Notes under the pieces: model-generated
Databases searched by the model: none
What the model was told of the DNA's origin: nothing
Seen by the model: the letters and a program-made list of their open reading frames with translations, nothing else
Translations under genes and position numbers: made by a program
Part shown: positions 46,087 through 56,535 of the stretch, one piece after another
Position numbering within the stretch: the stretch's first letter is position 1
How the letters are laid out: each line of letters opens with the position of its first letter
Source: Forficula auricularia
Taxonomy: Eukaryota > Arthropoda > Insecta > Dermaptera > Forficulidae
Assembly (NCBI GenBank): GCA_024734495.1
Contig: JALMQS010000264.1
Location: 1-64,000, forward strand
Reading direction: 5' to 3'
DNA: 64,000 nucleotides

Positions 46087-46772
46087 TAATAAACGTTTTG
46101 TATTTATTGACATTATTTTCTTTCTTAACACTTTTCACTTCTATTTAGTAATTAATCGGATTCCAAAAAGCTGCTCACTTTCAACTGAAAGCTCACTCGC
46201 TTAACCTAAATCAGGAATGTCAGGGTCAAAAATAAATTCGTCATCAAAATTCTTATTAATGAATTTATGTCGCAAAATGAATGAAAATATACTATTATTG
46301 TACTAATACTTGATATATCTTGGGGCATTAGCACAATTTTTTTATTCGATATACAAATTAATGAAATTAGCAACAATAGTAGTGTAAATCCTCGTTTTGT
46401 TAAAGTTTTATCCCACCAAAAACATAAATAATGTGAAAAGGGGCCAAGTTCGGTACAAACGACCTTCGGGTTCGCCTATAAAAGAGTTGAGATCTTAATG
46501 GGTACCAAGTTCCATAGCAGTTGCCTAAATCATAGCTATAGGAATGTACAACGCCCCCCCCCTATTGGGTGGGTTTTCGGGAAAATATTTTAAACAAAAA
46601 TTTCAAAAATCACATCCTCTACTCTTGATGGCGGAGTGCGAAGAGAGCCTTCAAATTCTCCTGGACAAATTCTCTGAAAATTCCGATCGGCTTAACATGC
46701 AAGTCTCTACCACCAAGACAAAATGCATGGCGATTGCCAAAGCTTCCCTTAGGTGTAAGTTAGGGCAGTTGT

Positions 46773-46915
46773 ATGTCGCAAAGTAAATGCTTTTTACCAC
46801 TAAGAAACGGTAGATGGTAAATGGATATTCAGAGCCTGTCATCTGATTGGCCATCCCAGTGGCTCGATTTACCATCTACCGTTTGTTAGTGGTAAAAAGC
46901 ATTTACTTTGCGACT
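46773..46915. mobile_element. 143-bp MITE with 48-bp inverted ends
   Basis: GTCGCAAAGTAAATGCTTTT… (46773-46820) is mirrored at 46868-46915. It interrupts the LINE frame between 'RCKL' and 'LVINNSPIEQVPSF', so its insertion is visible from the protein. Confidence 0.8.
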
Positions 46916-47068
46916 ACATCCGGCCCTTAGTCATCAACAACAGTCCAATAGAACAAGTCCCAAGCTTTAACTATCTGGGAGTTCAGATTTCTAGCAGACG
47001 AAACCTCAAGGAAGAAGTAACTTTGCGAGTCATCAAAGGATCAAAAATTACGGGCTGTCTATCCAATC

Positions 47069-47770
47069 TTCTTCTTTAGGTGCCGTCTCCGTTTCGAAGG
47101 TTGGCAATCATTAAGGCGATTTTTTCTTTTGGGTTCGCAGATCTAAATAGTTGGTTGTTACTACAACCAAACCATTCTCTCAGGTTCCCAAACCATGATT
47201 TTCGACTCCTCCCCATGGATCTCTTTCCTATAATTTTTCCTTGCATAATATTTTGCAGTATTTGATATTTCTCCCCTCATAATATGTCCCATATATAAAA
47301 TTTTTCTTCTCTTAATTGTTAGAATCACCTCCCTCTCCTTCTTCATACGTCTCATCACCTCCACGTTAGTCACTCTCTCCATCCATGAGATCCTCAGCAT
47401 TCTTCTATATATCCACATCTCGAATGCCTCCAGTCTCCTTACATCGGCTTTCTTCAGTGTCCAGGCCTCCATCCCATAGTATAGCACTGATAGGACATAG
47501 CATCTCATGATTCGTGTTTTTAATTCAATGTTCAGGTCTCGGGAGCAGAGAAGTTTCTTCATTTTTACAAATGTACTTCTCGCCTGTTCAATTCTGATTC
47601 GTATCTCTTGGGAGCTGTCATCCAATCTAGTTTGGAAAAATAAGTTTATGTCTGATATAAGATCTGTGTTCGCCCGATAATAACATATGGGGCTGAGTCC
47701 AGGGCAGACACAACCGTTACAAAGCAGCTTCTCCGAACAACTGAGTTGTAAGAGCCATCCATTCGAAGAC
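47069..47770 (-). pseudogene. RTE-like LINE, C-terminal end
   Basis: 'QEIRIRIEQARSTFVKMKKLL…VLYYGMEAWTLKKADVRRLEAFEMWIYRRMLRI' and 'KRRKILYMGHIMRG' match the region after RT in RTE/BovB-like elements. After a frameshift at about 47160 the typical ending 'IANLRNGDGT' and a GAAGAAG-type tail follow (to about 47069). The 5' side is replaced by SINE sequence, so the N-terminal part of the open frame is not LINE protein. Confidence 0.75.
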
Positions 47771-47772
47771 CC

Positions 47773-48091
47773 TTTTTTTAATGATATTGATGTGAGAAGG
47801 AGATACACCGGAAGGTGCATCCCTAAAGGCCTGAAAAGAACTGAGTAGAAGGAAAGAAGACGGGATCACAAGCCAAATCTCAGAAAGTTAGATACAATTC
47901 AATTTACTAAGTTTTTAGAGGCTTCGAGCAGTGGTAAATTCTCCGTGAGATAAATTAGGTTAAATTTATCTCCCACTTAATTTTTTTCCAGACCCTATAC
48001 TTACAGAAAAAATGTCTGGGTATAGCCGGGAATCAAACCCGTGACCTCGGGGTTGCCAGCCAGACATGCTGACCACTACACTAGGGAGGCG
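47773..48091 (-). mobile_element. tRNA-derived SINE A, copy 1
   Basis: Minus strand: tRNA-like head with A box (GTGTAGTGGTCAGCATG) and B box (GGTTTGATTCC), body 'ctatacccagacat…taagtatagggtctgg', tail 'ggcctttagggatgcacc…ctccttctcacatcaatatcatt' and A-run. About 90% like copy 2 by eye. Confidence 0.8.
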
Positions 48092-48360
48092 GTCACTGCA
48101 TGATAATATCCGCAGCGAACCCCTTAAGCAAATAAGCGTCTCAGGGACATTGTAGATATGTAAGAAGAAGATGCTGGACTGCCCATGTAGACAGAATGCA
48201 AGAAGACCGTCTCCCGAAAATTTTAGCAAAAAATCGTCCCGAGGTGGTCAGAAGCTGTGGAAGATTAAAAAAATTATGAAAAGAGAGTTATGACCCTGAT
48301 GACTGAATGTAATATGTTGGAGAAACAGGTATTCGCAGCTCTATAGAAGAATAAGAAGAA

Positions 48361-48695
48361 GATATTCTCTACAAATTTGATTCTGACAAAATTTGCCGTA
48401 GAGTATAGGTGTTAATTTATAAGTTCCATTATTGAGCCCCTAAAACCCTCTTTTGGGGTCAAAATAAATCAAAATATTAAATAGCTCAGATTTTTAGTTA
48501 GAACGGTAATTTTAATATCAATGTGTGGGCGAGGGGAGGATTTTTTGCTAAATTACGTGAATAGTAATATCACATATTATTATCAAAATAGATTTAACAG
48601 TTTTTTTAGATATTATGAAAAAAATGGTGCAAAAAATCAAACATTTTCCTGTTTGATTACAATACTTACTAATCTTACTGGATATGGTAAAAAAT
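48361..48695. repeat. Continuation of the repeat interrupted by the LINE remnant
   Basis: 'aatttgccgtagagt…cctcttttggggtcaaaat' also occurs within the Helitron at 34.14-34.42 kb. It suggests a second, older Helitron-like copy spanning about 46.46-48.69 kb. Confidence 0.45.
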
Positions 48696-48699
48696 AATT

Positions 48700-49820
48700 T
48701 TTATAAAAAAAAAAAAATAAAACTGACTTAAAAAAAAATTAAATGCAACAAATAAAATAATAATAACTTAAAAATCAAATAAAATGCACTAAAAGGTATA
48801 AAATAATTATCTTATTTACTTACCACTAAATGACAAAATATTAACATGAAATTACTTTTTGAAGTCGGTGCCAAACAAACTATACCTTTAAGCGAGCGTA
48901 CCCGCCAAACGTACTAAGTAAGATCCGTCGAGTGCGATTTATAAAATGTATATGCTTGGCACCGACTTCAAAAAGGAATTTCATGTTAATATTTCGTCGT
49001 TTAGTTGTAACTAAATTATATAATTATTTTATACTTTTTAGTGTATTTTATTTGATTTTTAAGTTATTATATTATTTGTTGATTTTAATATTTTTGACGT
49101 CGGTTTTATTTTTTTTTATAAAAATTATTTTTATTTTCTCTTTTTAGTGATGTTATTAATAGTGACTTAGTATAATACCTTGAATGCATCTCGTAAGAAA
49201 AAGCGTCGGGCGAATGAATCAGATAATGATAATAAAATTCCATTCATAACTATTAAAATTCTCTCGAAACGTTTGCGGGCTTTAAATGAATGTTTTAAGA
49301 TTTTTTATAAAAGATTTCATTTATTATAATTTTGATTATTTGGTCATAAGAATTGGAGATTTACGTTATTTAGTCATTGATCATATCATCAGAACTTGAC
49401 CAATTTAATATGATACCACCCCTAAGGTACCTTCTTTCTAATAAAAAAAAGAATCATTAAAATAGGTTCATAAACAAAGAAGTTATAATAATAAAACTTG
49501 AGCAAGATGCGAGGTAGGTTTCACAAAAAATAAACCTACCTCGCATCTTGCTCAAGTTTTATTATTATATTAAAATGTTTCACCTAGAACCAACACCTAA
49601 CTCCTTAAAAGTTAAAGAAGGTATGCCTGAACAAACATATCAAAAAAGGTCCAATATCAATGAAAAAAAAAACGGGACCAATCGGAAGCCAGACTGAACC
49701 CAATGCAAAAATAAATCATCAAAATTGGTTCACAATTGACGGAGATATCAGGTAACAAAGACACAAAAAAAAAAAAATTCAGTCGAATTGAGAACCTCCT
49801 CCTTTTTTGAAGTCGGTTAA
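48700..49820 (-). repeat. 'GAAGTCGG' hairpin plus inverted B unit
   Basis: Hairpin 48700-49125, then B in reverse to 49820, interrupted by the foldback at 49487-49613. B spacer with the inverse of 'aaacgtttcgagag' at about 49265. Confidence 0.75.
49487..49613 (-). mobile_element. 127-bp foldback with PLE-type head
   Basis: Same element as 20347-20482 in reverse. Flanks AAAGAAGTTAT (49476-49486) and AAAGAAGGTAT (49614-49624) are a one-mismatch duplication. The hairpin is again built on 'gatgcgaggtaggtttcac'. Confidence 0.85.
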
Positions 49821-49898
49821 AAAAAAGAAGGTTAATCCAAATGGTAAACTCATCAAAGGGGATCTTTATATATAATTCGTAATTATCATCCATTGATG

Positions 49899-49961
49899 TT
49901 AATCTGAATGTGGCATAAGTCCATTAATCATTCCAATAGCCATTCCAAAGGACAGACCAAC
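49899..49961 (-). CDS. Candidate terminal exon (unidentified)
   Basis: Minus strand: a pyrimidine-rich acceptor (aattatttccttccag) is followed by a frame coding VGLSFGMAIGMINGLMPHSD and TAA. The Gly-rich hydrophobic stretch looks like part of a membrane helix. The flanking 49.96-50.26 kb is unique and has a strong donor (CTT|GTAAGT, minus strand, at about 50060). I recognise no family, and 20 codons could be chance. Confidence 0.25.
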   Translation of the reverse strand, partial: VGLSFGMAIGMINGLMPHSD

Positions 49962-50265
49962 CTGGAAGGAAATAATTAGTTGACGGGCAGAATCGCTCAT
50001 TAACGACCATTCCCAACGACCTCTGCATTCTTCATTCCCAATAGCCTTAACTTACAAGATTCCACTCCTTTCGGATTTATTCGAATTACAGCAAAGATGA
50101 GCCTTGCTCTGTCCAAGGTTTTAGTTCAAAGGCAAAACAAGTGTCCCTCGATAATCCCAAATTAATTTTAAAACCTGGCGGAACGAGCCACTGCTTCGTG
50201 ATTTTAGTTTTAAAATTTTTATTGACACACCCACCAGTGAATATTTACTTCAATAAAGAATAAAC
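49962..50265. other. Unique stretch, possible intron
   Basis: Repeat-free and less AT-rich; see the candidate exon at 49899-49961. Confidence 0.3.
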
Positions 50266-50660
50266 TGCAACGGATTGTTGCTAAACTTTATCCAAATTCA
50301 TTTGAAATATTAATATGTTTATTCCTGTATTATTAATCAGATATCACTTGCAATTTGCAGTTCATGTTGACTTTAATTCAAAAATAATGATTGAATCTCA
50401 TTTAACAGTCGAGGAATAACCATTCTACATTCGATTTTTGACGCTTCGATTATTATTGGTAACCATTGCTGAAGACATGGAGGAATCGATATAAAATCAA
50501 AAATAACGATCTATTCTTATCTAATACTAGAGGAATAACCTTATTGCATTACATTTTTGATTTTTTGACTTTAATGGCAACCTCTACTGAAAACGTGGAA
50601 GAATCGACTTAAAATCAAAAAGACTAAATTCTTTTATGGCAAACAACTCAAACTTGATTT
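50266..50660 (+). repeat. Dispersed repeat E, 5' part only
   Basis: 'ctgcaacggattgttgctaaac' and the 110-bp units, ending at 'tggcaaacaactcaaacttg'. Confidence 0.75.
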
Positions 50661-50898
50661 TCTCTACGAAGCACCGTTTTTGAGATTTAAGCAAAAAACC
50701 AAAAAAACGGGACATTTCCGCCCTTACACCCCTAAGCCCGGTAGCTAGGTTTGGGGTCTTTTAGTATTTTTACCACCTAACTAGCCCAAACATATTCCGT
50801 AAGAAAAAAAAATCTCTCCTCTTCAATGTTTTCTATACCCACCTTTTTGAGCGTTCGTTGACTGGACTATCAATAATTAGGAAATGTTCAGAAATTCC
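50661..50898. other. Unassigned
   Basis: No feature recognised. Confidence 0.3.
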
Positions 50899-51254
50899 GC
50901 CTCCGTGGTGTAATGGTCAGAGTAACTGACTGGCAACCCGGAGGTCTCGGGTTCGATTCCCGGCTATACCCAGACATTTTTCTGTAAGTATAGGGTCTGG
51001 TAATAAAAATTAAGTGGGAGATAAATTTAACCGAATTTATCGCGCAGAAGAATTTACCACTGCTCGAAGCCCCTAAAACCTTAGTAAATTGGATATTGAA
51101 TTGTATCTAAGTTTCTGAGATTGGCTCGTGATCCCGGCTTCTTTTCCTTCTACTCTGTTCTTTTCACGATGGAGGGGCCAGCCCATACAGGCCTTTAGGG
51201 GATCCACCTTCTGGTGTATCTCCTTCTCACATCAATATCATAAAAAAAAAAAAA
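50899..51254 (+). mobile_element. tRNA-derived SINE A, copy 2
   Basis: tRNA-like head 50899-50972 with A box (GTGGTGTAATGGTCAGAGT) and perfect B box (GGGTTCGATTCCCGG), which would drive RNA polymerase III. Then a body of about 200 bp and a 3' tail 'acgatggaggggccagcc…ggcctttaggggatccacc…cttctcacatcaatatcat' plus A13. The tail matches the 3' end of the CR1/Jockey-type LINE at 11870-11950, so this SINE probably borrows that LINE's machinery. The poly-A tail and body rule out a true tRNA gene. Confidence 0.85.
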
Positions 51255-51426
51255 TTAAACTGAGATATACATATTTCTAAAAGATTTCAAATTGCTAATA
51301 GAAGTAGATAAATTATTTAAAAACAAAATCCTGAAGAAAAAAAACTCAGAGGTTATTATGCTATGATATTTTTGCATTTTTTTGTCTTGGTGGATATCAT
51401 TATTCTACATTATTAACTATATTTTT
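51255..51426. other. Short unassigned AT-rich stretch
   Basis: Nothing recognised. Confidence 0.3.
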
Positions 51427-52107
51427 TTACTTTACTATACATGGTATGGTCAAGTATTGTAATCGTGCATGCATCTTTTTTTCAAAATATCTAAAAAACG
51501 GCTGGAACTATTTTGACTAAAAAAATTGAGCGAAACCATGGCATTTCGCTCTACAAAAAAGCTCTAATAAGTGAACATGGAAAAAATTATATTTTTCGAG
51601 ATAATAATTGTTTTGTCAAAATGTCTGTTAGTCTGGTTGTCTGTCCGTTAGTCTGTGCGTTACCAAATTTTGTGGACGAGCTAGCTCAAAAACTAGTCTG
51701 AATATCAAAAGCAAATTTCACACGTAGTTTTGGTCCATTGAGATTTAATATCTGATTATATTTTGGTGCATATCGACCTAAAATTAAGGTGGGTGGAGGG
51801 GGGGTGTTAAAAATTAAAAATCTAGGCCATTTGAGGAAACTCAACCAAATTTCGTATACATTATCAGTGGACGCCCAGAAGACTAAAAATGCAAAAACTA
51901 ACCGCTCAAAATGAGGGGGGGGGGGCAAAAAATGAAAATCTTGGCCATTTACCAAACTCAGCCAAATTTTGTATACATAATCAGTGGGGCCCCAGAAGTA
52001 TACAAATTCAAAAACTAACCCCCCTACATGATTATAAATAATTTTAGGGGCCAGGCTGTATGGTAAAGTCAAGTGGATGGCCACATCAGAACACGTCAGC
52101 TTATTTA
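51427..52107 (-). repeat. Dispersed repeat C, reverse copy
   Basis: Starts 'tttactttactatacatggtatggtcaag' and ends 'cacatcagaacacgtcagctta'. Confidence 0.8.
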
Positions 52108-53404
52108 TTAACAAATATTAATGGAATTAGTAAATTTTATATGAGGCCCGAGGCATTTGCTTTTCCTTGAAATGCAGCCCGTGTAAGGGCCAGTTTCATA
52201 AAAATAGGATGACCCTATGCTAGGGAACATTCTGGGGTTACCTCTCGAAATGTGTTTCATAAAAAAAACATAGGGTGATCTCAAACTTAACTCCCCTATA
52301 TTTAACTCCCCGAAATTGATGGGTTAACCTTTATCCTGGTGGTAACCCTGTGTGTTTATTTACATTAGAAAAAACATTTTATAGGTTAGAGTTTCAAATC
52401 AAAATAATTCAAAACTAATCGTTATATTATTTATTTTTATAATATTATTATTTATTTTTATATAATATTAAATATAGTCAAATATACCTATATACACGTA
52501 TATAGAATTTTAATTTATGTTAACACGGAACTAGAATAAAACAAAAGAATTCATTATACCTATAGGTATATTTTTTAAAAGTAAATATCTAATAAATTAA
52601 ATTAAAAAAATTTCAAACTAAAATCGAAGAAAGCAGATATTTCTAATAAAATAGCTAAATGCAGTGCCGTTCCTGGGGTGGCGAACGCCTGCGTGCAAGA
52701 ATAATTTTGTGCGCCCCTATATACTATGCTTAAATTTTGATGATAAGGCCATTTTTCTAATCATTTTTAGTTTGAGGTTTAAACTGAATAGTTTCCTTAT
52801 AGACTAAAGTGTAAGTGTTTGGTTATGAAAATGGGCGTAATAAAATAAAACAACGAAAAAATATGACAAAAAATTTATTTTCGACATCAAATAAAATAGA
52901 CTATTAACGTACAATATAGGTCATAAATAAAACACGTCCATTCGGAAATTAACAAAAAATCTAATATAACTCAATTCACTCAACTGAGTGAATTGAGTTA
53001 AAACTCTCAAACGGCGCTCAACGCAAACAAATCCTGAATAATTGGGGTTTGATGCTTGGGGTGATTTATTAATTAAAGACGAAAAATATATGTAACACAC
53101 GTGATTTTATTATAGGTTATGTACATTAGTTGGTTGGCTCAAAAAAGTGGAACTGATAGTATTAAGTTATGAGCATAGAGTATATAGAGAGGAAAGCTTG
53201 CGTATTTGGAAAAAGCACTCTCTAGCGGGTCATGCTCAAACTCTTAGTCCTTAAGAGCCATTCATAGAGCATATTGTCACATGACATTCAGTCTGACATT
53301 TTGTTTTTGTCATAGATAAAAGATTCTACAGGCTTTGTTTTTATCAAACGTTCATTTAGAAAATTTTCCAACGTACACATTTATCGATTAAAATATCATT
53401 AAAT

Positions 53405-53660
53405 ATGGCTAGTTCTCGACGTCAATGTTGTGTGAAAGGTTGCTTTCGCGACACAAAATCAGATAAAGAACATACTTTTTTTCGACGCCCTAAAAACAAT
53501 GAAATGTAAGTAACCTATTTAAAATTAACTAATAATTTATTTCTTTGATTTTTATGTGTTAATTCTTGAATAATTTAATTATAGAGCTAAACGCTGGTGT
53601 CAATTTGCTGATATCAATGAAAATAATAAATATTTCTTTATATGTTCTGACAATTTTTAA
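53405..53660 (+). pseudogene. THAP DNA-binding domain, two exons, zinc site broken
   Basis: Exon 1 53405-53505 (MASSRRQCCVKGCFRDTKSD…FFRRPKNNE), intron 53506-53584 with GTAAGT and TTATAG ends, exon 2 53585-53660 (AKRWCQFADINENNKYFF…). Joined, it shows the THAP pattern: two N-terminal Cys, a Trp in the RW motif, an Ala two residues later and ICSDNF at the end. The final Cys is present but the His of the C2CH zinc site (normally CSxHF) is Asn, and a TAA follows at once. Beyond it 'RRLQRDSPE' still resembles the continuation. This is the DNA-binding head of a P-type transposase with the catalytic part missing. A translated 59-residue THAP fragment is conceivable but would lack zinc binding. Confidence 0.75.
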
Positions 53661-54306
53661 TCAAAAACAATTTATAAAAAATATCCACGACGTCTGCAGC
53701 GAGATTCTCCAGAATGAAGTGATTTCGTATCCACATTAAAGCCGTCCGTCCACAGGTCTCCAAACACCGGCTCTTGATTAGATTTTGTGCCAGAAGCCGA
53801 CAACATATATATACATATTTTTATTAAAATAAAGAATAGCCTATATTTTATAGGTAAATAGATATATCTTATTTTAATTTAATAAAAAAAAAGATCATTT
53901 CAATTAGAAAATAAAGTAAAAATATTGTTTATTTTTTTAAGTGTCTATGTGATTCTTTGAAGGTTTTCCTCAAATAACTAATATTGGCGAATGCGAATCA
54001 CAAAAATTCCATTGAAAAGATTGTATTTATTTGTTAAAATATTTGTAATGTCATTTTTTGGTCTAAATAAAAAAATGGTAAATTTTAAATTATTTTCAAG
54101 TATTTATTTTATATATGAATTTCCTCCTAGTCCCTCAAAGTCCCTGAATCTTAATTAAATTATTTTCAAAAAAAGATACTTAAATCTTTACATTAATTAT
54201 TTGCCAAAGTTTTTTTTTAATAAAAGTACGATTTTATTATATATATATTTTAAAGATTTGTATTTATTTTAATTAAAAAACAATTAATATTTTTTTCTTT
54301 AATATA

Positions 54307-54590
54307 CAGGGTGATTCACGGTCGATGGGACGTTAGTTATCCGTTTTATGTAAAACCGGAAAGTCGGATTTTTCTGAAAATTTAGGACCTTACATTTTCT
54401 TACCTGTTTTATCTATCTAAAAAAAATATAGTTGCTGCGCCTTTTCGATGGAAGCCGAAACGTCGCAAGGCTGGAAATATTTTAGATCGATAGAACAGGT
54501 AAGAAAATGTGAAGTGCTAAATTTTCAGAAAAATCCGACTTTCCGTTTTACATAAAACGGATAACGTCCCATCGACCGTGAATCACCCTG
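54307..54590. mobile_element. 284-bp MITE with about 80-bp inverted ends, innermost insertion
   Basis: CAGGGTGATTCACGGTCGAT… mirrored at the right end, with AATATA on both sides (54301-54306 and 54591-54596). It is inserted in the P-like element, making it the deepest level of the nest. Confidence 0.85.
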
Positions 54591-54951
54591 AATATAAGCT
54601 CATTTTTTTGCTCATGATAAATTATTTTGAATCATCCGCTGTGTGACGTCACCAAAATTTTCCTGGATGGGAGCGGTTCCCGCCATTTTGCTTCTGTATA
54701 CGAACCGCCAGAGAGCTCTGTAACTCGCATACGCTAAAATACATAGGGCCCTTATGGAGCCTTCCTCTCTATATACTCTATGGTTATGAGCACTTCCTCC
54801 CGGGATCCAGTCGGTAGTGCCAACTCATGAATAATTTAATCTGGAAGATTTGGCGGAGATTTCAAAACAGCGATGCCCGCTTTTCCATCCCGCCGGCCTT
54901 GAAGTATCTTCAACCTTCGATGTGGTGTAATTGTGGACTGTATCTTGGTTA

Positions 54952-55150
54952 GTCAATTGGTAATTGACACAGCTTCATTGTTGACCTTCTTGTCGTGGTG
55001 CCGTTAGGAAGACGCACCTCGACCACTCTGGCTACATTGTCGTCTCCAGGGAATAATTTGATTATTCTGCCTAGTCCCCATTTCAGAGGAGGCAGGTTGT
55101 CTTCTTTAAGAAGAACTAGAGATCCTACTTCTAGATTTTTGTGGGCTCTT
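54952..55150 (-). pseudogene. BEL/Pao pol, C-terminal end
   Basis: 'NLEVGSLVLLKEDNLPPLKW' followed by 'GLGRIIKLFPGDDNVARVVEVR' and 'KLCQLPI' is the conserved domain after the integrase of BEL/Pao polyproteins. It ends at TGA just before the 3' LTR side. The upstream part of the open frame (to 55359) runs through leader and LTR and is not protein-coding in origin. Confidence 0.85.
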
Positions 55151-55875
55151 TCCATTTGTTTCGAACCTGCAATTCTGAAACATATTCCAAACTCTATCTT
55201 TTCCAAAAGGATTGTATTAATTTTGATAGATAGTGATATCTTTTTAATCTGTTGTCTGGTACATTCATATAATCCGGCTCGAAGGACCAATGAATAATTG
55301 GGGTTTGATGCTTGGGGTGATTTATTAATTAAAGACGAAAAATATATGATGTAACACACGTGATTTTATTGTAGGTTATGTACATTAGTTGGTTGGCTCA
55401 AAAAAGTGGAACTGATAGTATTAAGTTATGAGCACTTCCTCCGGGATCGAGTCGGTAGTGCCAACTCATGAATAATTTAATCTGGAAGATTTGGCGGAGA
55501 TTTCAAAACAGCGATGCCCGCTTTTCCAAATCCGTTAACTTGAAAATGTGCAAGATCTGTCTAATACCTAAGTACCTAATTATCAAATAACAAGGTAGTT
55601 TTAGAACATAACACGTTTTGCTTTTGCAGATGCAAGCTCATTGATCATTTCATTGTGATCGATGGCTTCACATATTTTATTTTATTTTTTATTTTAGTAA
55701 ATTCCAGTGTAGAAGCAAAGTGTAGAAGTTACTTCTTATATTATTTTACTGTTTCTTCCTGTAATCAAAGTTTACAGCTTTGCTATAATTTGATTTTTAA
55801 TACCTTTAATGCCGATTTTTCTTCCAATTAGAAGTGCGTTTTTGCAAGAGTAGCGAATAGTTGAATTTGGCGCCC

Positions 55876-56251
55876 TTTTTTTTTTTTTTTTTTTTTATAA
55901 TGATATTGATACAAGAAGAAGTTGCACCAAGAAGGTACAACCTCCTGAAGTCCGTGGTGGACCCTTGTAACGTGAAGATAAGGGGAGATTTAGGGATTGG
56001 GTAGAGGTCGAAGGTATCTGTGGATGCTGGTCTTGAAAGTTTGAAGGTTATAAGTAGCTGGAAAGACGGTCAGGGGAAGAGAATTCCAGTCTCTAGATGT
56101 CATAGGGATAAATGAATTGGCGAATGCGTTTGTTCGATTAGTATCTAGTTTAAGCGCGTAGGGGTGTTGAATTTTAGAAAATCGTGTATTTCGGGCAAAT
56201 GAGGCCTTTGGTGGGATTATCGATTTTATTTCGTCAGAACAAAAGCCATTA
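55876..56251 (-). pseudogene. CR1/Jockey-type LINE 3' fragment
   Basis: Minus strand codes 'EIKSIIPPKASFARNTRFS…FIPMTSRDWNSLPLTVFPATYNLQTFKTSIHRYLR', the same C-terminus as the LINE at 11620-11880. It then has a tail '…accttcttggtgcaacttcttcttgtatcaatatcatt' and A21. Flanks AATTTGGCGCC / AATTGGGCGCC are an almost exact target duplication. The first about 65 residues of the longer open frame belong to the host elements. Confidence 0.85.
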
Positions 56252-56305
56252 AATTGGGCGCCTGCGTGCGGGGCATTCGCTGCATACCCGCCAGGAACGG
56301 CACTG

Positions 56306-56535
56306 GCTAAATGTTTATATTTATTTCGTTGAATAAAATTAGATTGGAGATGATTGCAGTCAGCATTAAATTCTGATGCCAAATCATCCCATATTTTTTT
56401 CTTCTTTAAATTAGCATCAGAATCCGAACGCTTAGATTCTAACACATTTTTATATTTATTAACGAGAAAAACAAGACGTTTCTCCTCTTCTATTGTGAAA
56501 GTGGGAGTTCTTTTACGCTTAATTGAAGATTGGTC
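56306..56535 (-). pseudogene. Myb/SANT-like DNA-binding exon of the Harbinger element
   Basis: After an acceptor (aattttag|GACC) the frame reads 'KRKRTPTFTIEEEKRLVFLVNKYKNVLESKRSDSD…KKKIWDDLASEFN…IQRNKYKHL', the pattern of the Myb/SANT-like domain (three helices with conserved W, and R.KY..L). Harbinger elements encode such a protein beside the transposase to help it bind DNA. The domain is cut by the hAT insertion; reading on at 52653 leftward gives a short hydrophobic tail and a stop. Confidence 0.7.

Larger units (their letters stand above)
45279..46623. other. Mixed unassigned stretch
   Basis: Contains a complete hammerhead at 45715-45759, a hAT-type right end at about 45971-45985 (…GTTGGACACCCTTG), a decayed hammerhead at 46044-46086, and at about 46460-46623 the start of a repeat also found in the Helitron at 33.7-34.5 kb. 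Confidence 0.45.
46624..48360 (+). pseudogene. LINE remnant, split by later insertions
   Basis: Late-RT part 46624-47064 ('MAECEESLQILLDKFSENS…KTKCM', then 'PSFNYLGVQI') and C-terminal part about 48150-48300 ('RRRCWTAHVDRMQEDRLPK'). It is interrupted by a MITE (46773-46915), a minus-strand RTE-like LINE end (47069-47770) and a SINE (47773-48091). 'ctctac' flanks both sides, a possible target duplication. Frameshifts and stops throughout. Confidence 0.7.
53174..54782. mobile_element. P-like transposon nested in a BEL/Pao LTR
   Basis: Inverted ends CATAGAGTATATAGAGAGGA, flanked by the perfect 8-bp duplication GTTATGAG (53166-53173 and 54783-54790). The second LTR (55428-55435) still shows the uninterrupted site 'aagttatgagcacttcc'. 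An 8-bp duplication, CA-start ends and a THAP exon point to the P superfamily. 1.6 kb; no complete transposase. Confidence 0.85.
53035..55528 (-). mobile_element. BEL/Pao LTR retrotransposon remnant nested in the hAT
   Basis: Two LTRs (53035-54887, enlarged by a 1.6-kb insertion, and 55291-55528, 238 bp) begin TGAATAATTGGGG and end CTTTTCCA on the plus strand, flanked by the 5-bp duplication AATCC (53030-53034 and 55529-55533). On the minus strand a primer site TGGTCCTTCGAGCCGG (55289-55274) follows the 5' LTR after 1 nt. Only the very end of pol remains between them, so most of the interior is deleted. Confidence 0.9.
52662..56305. mobile_element. hAT-type element nested in the Harbinger
   Basis: Ends CAGTGCCGTTCCTGGGG / CCAGGAACGGCACTG with the perfect 8-bp duplication GCTAAATG (52654-52661 and 56306-56313). 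Own sequence 52662-53029 and 55534-56305 minus a LINE piece. No transposase seen. Confidence 0.85.

Noticed and set aside
55160..55359. N-terminal part of the BEL/Pao frame as protein
   Set aside because: It crosses the primer-binding site and LTR, so it is non-coding in origin.
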